Source: Pelagihabitans sp037969055 (GTDB lineage: Bacteria > Bacteroidota > Bacteroidia > Flavobacteriales > Flavobacteriaceae). Taken from it: DNA of 5,812 nucleotides. The notes beneath the pieces were generated by a model, which had not been told where the DNA came from, did not search any database, and was given only the letters and a program-made list of their open reading frames with translations. The stretch's first letter is position 1. Every line of letters begins with the position of its first letter. Both the position numbers and the translations under genes were made by a program. The stretch is from positions 1 to 5,812 of the forward strand of contig JBBKWR010000053.1 in assembly GCA_037969055.1 (NCBI GenBank), read 5' to 3'. Shown here one piece after another: positions 1 to 4,131 of the stretch.

Positions 1-1
1 T

Positions 2-676
2 ATGAGATTGACCTCCGCCAACTCCATAAACGTTGCCCGGTGGTTGCCACAATTGTTTTACTATTTGTTCGCCTACAAGCAGGCCAAAATTCAGGGTAAG
101 GAAATCGTATTTGCGGTACCGAGTGGGAATTTTGGTAATATATGCGCCGGATTGGTCGCCCAGCGATTGGGGATGCCGGTAAAACATTTTATTGCTGCCA
201 CCAACATAAACGATACGGTTCCCAAATTCATGGAATCTGGGGATTACCTACCAAAACCATCATCCGCGACCATATCAAATGCAATGGATGTCGGAGATCC
301 CAGTAATTTTATCCGGATCAGACATCTTTTTGGAGATGATTTAAATATGCTTTCCCAGTCACTTTCAGCTTACGCCTTCACAGATGAACAGACCAAAGCG
401 GCCCTCCTTAAAATATACAAAGAATTTCATTATATCGCCGATCCCCATGGGGCGGTAGGCTACCTCGGCCTTAAAAAATACCAGATAGACCATCCCAACA
501 CGTTCGGAATCTTTTTAGAAACTGCCCACCCAGTTAAATTCTTGGAGGTTGTGGAGAAAACCATTGGCAAAACCTTGAATATTCCACCACAGATTGAGGC
601 ATTATTAGGAAAAGAAAAACGTTCTATTAAACTTGCTACTTACGAAGCGTTAAAGGAATTTTTAATAAACAGCTAA
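2..676 (+). CDS. thrC: Threonine synthase, C-terminal part (5' end outside window)
   Basis: Threonine synthase is a PLP enzyme that converts O-phospho-L-homoserine to L-threonine in the cytoplasm, the last step of threonine synthesis. The visible 224 residues match the family's C-terminal half. They start inside the conserved LTSANSIN stretch (residues 3-10), followed by the glycine-rich phosphate-binding loop SGNFGN (41-46), AATNINDTVPKF (65-76) and SNAMDVGDPSN (92-102). The family is usually about 430 residues, so roughly 200 residues lie to the left, including the PLP-binding lysine, which cannot be checked here. The ATG at base 2 is an internal Met, not the start, because it sits in the middle of a conserved motif. 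The gene ends with TAA at 674-676. In flavobacteria thrC is often last in a thrA-thrB-thrC operon, so those genes may lie upstream; this is inference. No frameshift is seen. Confidence 0.95.
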   Translation: MRLTSANSINVARWLPQLFYYLFAYKQAKIQGKEIVFAVPSGNFGNICAGLVAQRLGMPVKHFIAATNINDTVPKFMESGDYLPKPSSATISNAMDVGDPSNFIRIRHLFGDDLNMLSQSLSAYAFTDEQTKAALLKIYKEFHYIADPHGAVGYLGLKKYQIDHPNTFGIFLETAHPVKFLEVVEKTIGKTLNIPPQIEALLGKEKRSIKLATYEALKEFLINS

Positions 677-746
677 CAGCTGCCTATTAACGCCAATTAA
701 CAATACTTTGTGTAAAACATAAAGTCCCACCACTTCCTATTGCTAA

Positions 747-763
747 TATATTTGATAAATTTG
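747..763 (+). promoter_or_regulatory. Candidate -7 boxes of a Bacteroidota promoter upstream of gcvT
   Basis: Two exact matches to the Bacteroidota -7 consensus TAnnTTTG lie side by side: TATATTTG at 747-754 and TAAATTTG at 756-763. They sit in the thrC-gcvT gap, pointing toward gcvT. A start site just downstream would give a 5' leader of about 130-140 bases that contains the 7-base tandem repeat. No convincing TTTG or TTG -33 element is found at the usual spacing; the nearest TTTG (707-710) is too far and a TTG at 740-742 is too close. The region is A+T-rich, so chance matches are possible. Confidence 0.35.
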
Positions 764-833
764 CCCAGCTACAAAATAGACTTTAGATTAGTGAACATCT
801 GGAAAAGCCATTAGGATTGAAGCTTGGAGAACC

Positions 834-882
834 ACAAACTTGAAACTTGAAACTAGAAACCTGAAACCTGAAACTTTGAACC
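834..882 (+). repeat. Seven-base tandem repeat (TGAAACY)n in the gcvT leader
   Basis: Seven consecutive 7-base units follow the pattern TGAAAC(C/T). They are ACAAACT (834-840), TGAAACT (841), TGAAACT (848), AGAAACC (855), TGAAACC (862), TGAAACT (869) and TTGAACC (876-882); a further TGACC follows. The inner units are near-perfect and the outer ones decayed, typical of an old slippage-prone microsatellite. It lies wholly in the thrC-gcvT gap and ends 22 bases before the gcvT ATG. Similar GAAACCT/GAAACTT strings are, from memory, common in intergenic DNA of Bacteroidota. I know no established function. Confidence 0.8.
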
Positions 883-904
883 TGACCATACAACACCCAT
901 TAAG

Positions 905-1990
905 ATGAAAAATACGGCCCTTACCCCCACCCATGAAGCGCTCGGCGCAAAGATGGTTCCTTTTGCGGGATATAACATGCCAGTATCGTATGAAGGGGTC
1001 AATGCAGAGCATGAAACGGTACGCAAGGGCGTAGGTGTTTTCGACGTTTCCCATATGGGGGAATTTTTGATCACTGGTCCCAAAGCCTTAGACCTCATCC
1101 AAAAAGTCACATCTAACGATGCTTCCAAACTTACCATTGGCAGGGCGCAATACAGTTGTTTGCCGAATGAACAGGGGGGTATTGTGGATGACCTTATCGT
1201 ATATCGCATCAAAGAACAACAATACTTATTGGTGGTGAACGCCTCCAATATCGACAAGGATTGGGAGCACATTTCAAAATATAATACAGGCATTGGCGCC
1301 GAAATGCGTAACCTTTCGGAAGATTATTCGCTCTTGGCGATTCAAGGTCCAATGGCCGTGGTGGCAATGCAGAGCCTAACTTCTGTTGATTTGGCTAGTA
1401 TAGATTTTTATCATTTTGTGGTGGCAGATTTTGCCGATATCGAGCATGTCATTATTTCTGCGACCGGATATACCGGTTCTGGCGGCTTTGAAATCTATTG
1501 CAAGAACAGCCAAGTAAAACAAATTTGGGACAAGGTGTTTGAGGCAGGTGCAAAATATGGCATTAAACCTGTCGGTCTGGCCGCGCGTGACACCCTGCGG
1601 TTGGAAATGGGCTACTGCCTATATGGAAACGATATCAATGATAGTACGTCTCCAATGGAAGCAGGACTGGGTTGGGTTACAAAGTTCACCAAAGACTTTG
1701 TGAACAGCGAAGCCTTGGCCAAAGAAAAGGCAAATGGCCCAAAACGCAAGCTTATTGCCTTTCAACTCGACGATCGGGGTATTCCAAGACACGATTACGA
1801 CATTGTTGATAGTAATGGAAAAAAAATAGGTGTCGTTACTTCGGGTACAATGTCGCCATCATTGGGTAAAGGAATCGGACTTGGGTATGTTCCTACCGAG
1901 CAATCCTCGGTTGGAAGTACTATTTTTATTCAAATTAGAAAGAACGCGGTGCCTGCAACGGTAGTGAAATTACCTTTTTATAAAGGTTAA
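905..1990 (+). CDS. gcvT: Glycine cleavage system T protein (aminomethyltransferase)
   Basis: GcvT takes the aminomethyl group carried on lipoyl-GcvH, releases ammonia and passes the one-carbon unit to tetrahydrofolate, giving 5,10-methylene-THF. It works in the cytoplasm with GcvP, GcvH and Lpd, none of which is in this window. The 361-residue protein is full length (the E. coli enzyme is about 364). Motifs in order are the N-terminal LGAKMVPFAGYNMPV (13-27), FDVSHMGEF (46-54), GGIVDDLIVYR (91-101) with the Asp pair that includes the proposed catalytic Asp, GYTGSGGFEIY (188-198), GLAARDTLRLEMGY (224-237), SPMEAGLGWV (249-258) and the C-terminal VTSGTMSPSLGKGIGLGYV (310-328). The ATG at 905 puts the family N-terminus in the right register; the upstream TTAAG is not a strong ribosome binding site, as usual in this phylum. 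The dehydrogenase gene begins within 21 bases, so the two are probably co-transcribed. No glycine riboswitch motif was recognised upstream. Confidence 0.97.
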   Translation: MKNTALTPTHEALGAKMVPFAGYNMPVSYEGVNAEHETVRKGVGVFDVSHMGEFLITGPKALDLIQKVTSNDASKLTIGRAQYSCLPNEQGGIVDDLIVYRIKEQQYLLVVNASNIDKDWEHISKYNTGIGAEMRNLSEDYSLLAIQGPMAVVAMQSLTSVDLASIDFYHFVVADFADIEHVIISATGYTGSGGFEIYCKNSQVKQIWDKVFEAGAKYGIKPVGLAARDTLRLEMGYCLYGNDINDSTSPMEAGLGWVTKFTKDFVNSEALAKEKANGPKRKLIAFQLDDRGIPRHDYDIVDSNGKKIGVVTSGTMSPSLGKGIGLGYVPTEQSSVGSTIFIQIRKNAVPATVVKLPFYKG

Positions 1991-2011
1991 TGTTTGGCAT
2001 TAGATAAGAAA

Positions 2012-2845
2012 ATGAAGGTGCAACAGGGTGCAAAAAAAATATTGATACTCGGGGGTAGTGGATTTTTGGGCAATGCCATTTATAGGGAACTACGCGCTTA
2101 CTTCGATACGTATGGCACCTACTTTTCGGCAAGAAAAGAATTTGCACAAAACCAACAGTTTTTTAGGTACGATTTACAAGAAGACGATATTTTCGATATC
2201 CTCGAAAAAGTTCAACCCCAGATTATTATTTCGGCATTGCGGGGCGACTTTGATGCCCAAGTTATTGCACATAGGCATATAGTCGAATACGTTGCAAAAA
2301 ATGACTGTAAAATTTATTTCCTCTCCTCAGCGAATGTTTTTGACGCCTATAGCAAATATCCTTCTTACGAGTTCGACAAAACACTCTCAGATAGCATTTA
2401 TGGTAGGCTTAAGATCAGAATTGAGAATATGCTGCTACGGTTGCCCAAAAGAAAAGTGGTTATATTAAGAATGCCCATGGTCTTTGGAAAACAATCGCCA
2501 AGAATAAAGGAAATTAAATCGAACGTTCAGAATAACCTACCCATCGAAGTGTTTCCCAATATAGTGATGAATGTCACCAACGATGACAAACTGACACAGC
2601 AGATTCACTATCTTATTAACAGGAACAAAAGCGGTATCTTCCATTTGGGCAGCTATGATTTGGTACACCATGAAGAATTTATCAAGGAAATCATGGACCG
2701 TGTCGGGAATTTCAATCCAATTTATAAGCGGGTGTATACCACAAATGAAGAACGATATCTCGCGGTCTTACCTAAAGAAAATAAACTCCCTAAGAACCTA
2801 CAGATCAGTTATCAAGAAATCATTGATCAGCACATTTTAAAATGA
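2012..2845 (+). CDS. NAD(P)-dependent SDR / RmlD-like sugar-nucleotide reductase family protein
   Basis: This is an extended short-chain dehydrogenase of the RmlD (dTDP-4-dehydrorhamnose reductase)/NAD-dependent epimerase superfamily. Counted from the ATG at 2012 (277 residues), it has an N-terminal Rossmann strand with GGSGFLG (14-20) for NAD(P) binding, a DL pair after strand 3 that often reads the adenine, SSANVF (105-110) supplying the Ser of the catalytic triad, YGRLK (130-134) as the YxxxK active-site pair, and RMPMVFG (153-159), matching the R-x-x-x-V/YG segment of the family. The substrate cannot be told from sequence. No other rhamnose or nucleotide-sugar gene is nearby, so the RmlD reaction itself is not supported. 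The frame is open upstream to a TTG at 1994, but the ATG at 2012 is preferred: it is the common start codon and leaves a short lead (MKVQQGAKK) before the first beta strand. The gap to gcvT is 21 bases, which suggests one transcript. Confidence 0.85.
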   Translation: MKVQQGAKKILILGGSGFLGNAIYRELRAYFDTYGTYFSARKEFAQNQQFFRYDLQEDDIFDILEKVQPQIIISALRGDFDAQVIAHRHIVEYVAKNDCKIYFLSSANVFDAYSKYPSYEFDKTLSDSIYGRLKIRIENMLLRLPKRKVVILRMPMVFGKQSPRIKEIKSNVQNNLPIEVFPNIVMNVTNDDKLTQQIHYLINRNKSGIFHLGSYDLVHHEEFIKEIMDRVGNFNPIYKRVYTTNEERYLAVLPKENKLPKNLQISYQEIIDQHILK

Positions 2846-2915
2846 TTTTTGCACAATTTCGCGCGATACCAACTTTACCAGTTTTACTTTAGTTAATTTT
2901 ATAAAAACGAATAAG

Positions 2916-3203
2916 ATGGAAAAACTATCAGTTAATGAGATCGAAAAGCAATTGAAGTCTCTGGACGGCTGGGAATATGTTGACGGGGCGATCGAGACCT
3001 CTTTTCAATTTTCTAACTTCAAGGAAGCCTTTACCACAATGACCCGCATTGCTTTCGAATGCGAGGCACAAAACCATCACCCAGATTGGAGCAACGTATA
3101 TAATAACTTGAACATTCGACTAAATACCCACGATGCGGGTGGGGTGACCGAAAAGGACTTTAAATTGGCACGGACCATCGAGAAGATTATTGCGACCGAT
3201 TAA
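2916..3203 (+). CDS. phhB: 4a-hydroxytetrahydrobiopterin dehydratase (pterin-4a-carbinolamine dehydratase)
   Basis: This enzyme dehydrates 4a-hydroxy-tetrahydropterin, the product left after pterin-dependent aromatic amino-acid hydroxylation, so the cofactor can be recycled; some bacterial members have been tied instead to molybdopterin or folate-type pterin metabolism. The 95-residue length is typical. The family signature is complete: E50-x3-H54-H55-P56, Tyr62, His72 and Asp81, read in EAQNHHPDW (50-58), VYNNLNIRL (61-69) and THDAGGVTEKDF (71-82). The two adjacent His and the later His are the active-site residues known for the family. The ATG at 2916 gives the expected N-terminus. The gene follows the dehydrogenase by 70 bases, enough for its own promoter, and 151 bases precede yebC. 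No phenylalanine hydroxylase gene is in view, so the pathway it serves here is open. The family call is firm; the symbol phhB is by family convention. Confidence 0.93.
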   Translation: MEKLSVNEIEKQLKSLDGWEYVDGAIETSFQFSNFKEAFTTMTRIAFECEAQNHHPDWSNVYNNLNIRLNTHDAGGVTEKDFKLARTIEKIIATD

Positions 3204-3243
3204 GTCTTTTTCAACAGGGATCCAAACATAGTATCCGTGTTAT

Positions 3244-3262
3244 TCGAAATTAAATATTTCGA
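3244..3262. repeat. Inverted repeat TCGAAAT-N5-ATTTCGA upstream of yebC
   Basis: Two perfect 7-base arms, TCGAAAT (3244-3250) and ATTTCGA (3256-3262), flank the A+T-rich 5-base spacer TAAAT. The element lies 41 bases after the dehydratase stop and about 93 bases before the yebC ATG. There is no T-run after it and the arms are A+T-rich, so it is a poor intrinsic terminator. Its symmetry and size would suit a dimeric DNA-binding protein, but nothing in the window identifies one. Confidence 0.4.
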
Positions 3263-3311
3263 TGGACTTGGTCCCCAAAACTTATTAAGTAGCATGGTTT
3301 ATGGGTGATTT

Positions 3312-3319
3312 TATCTTTA
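3312..3319 (+). promoter_or_regulatory. Candidate -7 box upstream of yebC
   Basis: TATCTTTA matches the Bacteroidota -7 consensus TAnnTTTG at all fixed positions except the last. It sits 35 bases upstream of the yebC ATG, giving a short leader of about 30 bases, a normal distance. No clear TTTG or TTG -33 partner is seen at the usual spacing, so this is tentative. Confidence 0.3.
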
Positions 3320-3354
3320 AATTAGCGCGATTTAATTTTAAGTACAAGTAATTA

Positions 3355-4065
3355 ATGGGAAGAGCATTTGAGTTCAGAAAGGCACGTAAAATGAAGCGAT
3401 GGTCTGCCATGTCCAAGGCATTCACACGCATTGGAAAAGACATTGTAATCGCCGTAAAAGAGGGTGGCCCAGATCCTAATTCCAATGCCCGCTTACGGGC
3501 GGTCATCCAAAACGCGAAAGCGGTAAACATGCCCAAAGAAAATGTGGAACGTGCGATAAAAAGGGCTTCTGACAAAAGTCTGGGAGATTTCAAAGAGGTG
3601 CTTTTTGAAGGCTACGCACCCCATGGGATTGCCATTTTGATAGAGACTGCCACTGATAATAATACGCGTACAGTCGCTAATGTAAGAAGTTATTTTAATA
3701 AATGTAACGGCAGTTTGGGCACCTCTGGGAGTGTTGAGTTTATGTTCGACCATACCTGTAATTTTAGGATCCCGGCTGAAGGTATCGATACAGAAGCGCT
3801 GGAACTGGAATTGATCGATTTTGGTGCCGAAGAGGTATTTGTAGACGAAGATGGCATATTGATTTATGCCCCATTTGAAAGCTTTGGCGCCATCCAAAAG
3901 GAATTGGAAAATCGAGATATCGAAATTTTGTCCTCAGGTTTTGATCGTATCCCACAAGTGACCAAGGAACTTACGGCCGAGGAATCTGTCGATGTTGAAA
4001 AATTGCTTGAAAAAATTGAAGAGGATGACGATGTACAGAATGTCTACCACAGTATGCAAGAATAG
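3355..4065 (+). CDS. yebC: YebC/PmpR (TACO1) family protein
   Basis: This is a full-length (236 residue) YebC-family protein. Members were first described as DNA-binding regulators (PmpR); bacterial YebC and mitochondrial TACO1 have more recently been linked to ribosomes and translation of proline-rich stretches. Which role applies here is not visible. The N-terminal helical domain (about 1-75) begins MGRAFEFRKARKMKRW, a version I associate with Bacteroidota rather than the AGHSKW type of proteobacteria, and continues through KEGGPDPNSNARLRAVI (35-51) and NMPKENVERAIKRA (58-71). The alpha/beta part carries FEGYAPHGIAIL (84-95), TDNNTRTVANVRSYFNK (100-116) and GSLGTSGSVEFMF (119-131). The acidic C-terminus LEKIEEDDDVQNVYHSM (218-234) is also typical. 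The ATG at 3355 is the family start. The gene stops 16 bases before a strong hairpin and is the last of the rightward block. Confidence 0.96.
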   Translation: MGRAFEFRKARKMKRWSAMSKAFTRIGKDIVIAVKEGGPDPNSNARLRAVIQNAKAVNMPKENVERAIKRASDKSLGDFKEVLFEGYAPHGIAILIETATDNNTRTVANVRSYFNKCNGSLGTSGSVEFMFDHTCNFRIPAEGIDTEALELELIDFGAEEVFVDEDGILIYAPFESFGAIQKELENRDIEILSSGFDRIPQVTKELTAEESVDVEKLLEKIEEDDDVQNVYHSMQE

Positions 4066-4081
4066 CATTGGCAACCTATAC

Positions 4082-4119
4082 CAAAAGAAAAGGGACCCGA
4101 ACGGGTCCCTTTTCTTTTG
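4082..4119. terminator. Strong bidirectional intrinsic terminator between convergent genes
   Basis: A perfect 17-bp inverted repeat, CAAAAGAAAAGGGACCC (4082-4098) against GGGTCCCTTTTCTTTTG (4103-4119), closes on the four-base loop GAAC. The inner seven pairs are G+C-rich and the outer part is an A-run on the left and a T-run on the right, so the hairpin reads as stem plus U-tract on either strand. It begins 16 bases after the yebC stop and ends 12 bases before the stop of the leftward gene, exactly where a terminator shared by both transcripts is expected. Confidence 0.93.
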
Positions 4120-4131
4120 ATCTATTTCAAG

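Noticed and set aside
671..682. AGCTAACAGCTG around the thrC stop as a terminator
   Set aside because: The repeated AGCT words are too short to form a stable stem and no T-run follows.
834..882. Heptad array as a CRISPR
   Set aside because: Units are 7 bases, directly adjacent and without spacers.
677..904. Glycine riboswitch ahead of gcvT
   Set aside because: I could not find a conserved aptamer-like pattern or paired helices in this 228-base gap; a covariance-model search would settle it.
788..1293. Leftward open frames across the start of gcvT (788-1054 and 853-1293)
   Set aside because: They overlap a well-supported gcvT in antisense and owe part of their sequence to the heptad repeat (FKVSGFRFLV); no family resemblance.
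1994..1996. TTG at 1994 as the start of the dehydrogenase
   Set aside because: An in-frame ATG 18 bases later gives a normal Rossmann N-terminus and is the more usual start; TTG is kept only as an alternative.
3285..3955. Leftward open frames inside yebC (3285-3593, 3493-3897, 3764-3955)
   Set aside because: Antisense shadows of a conserved gene with no recognisable protein features.
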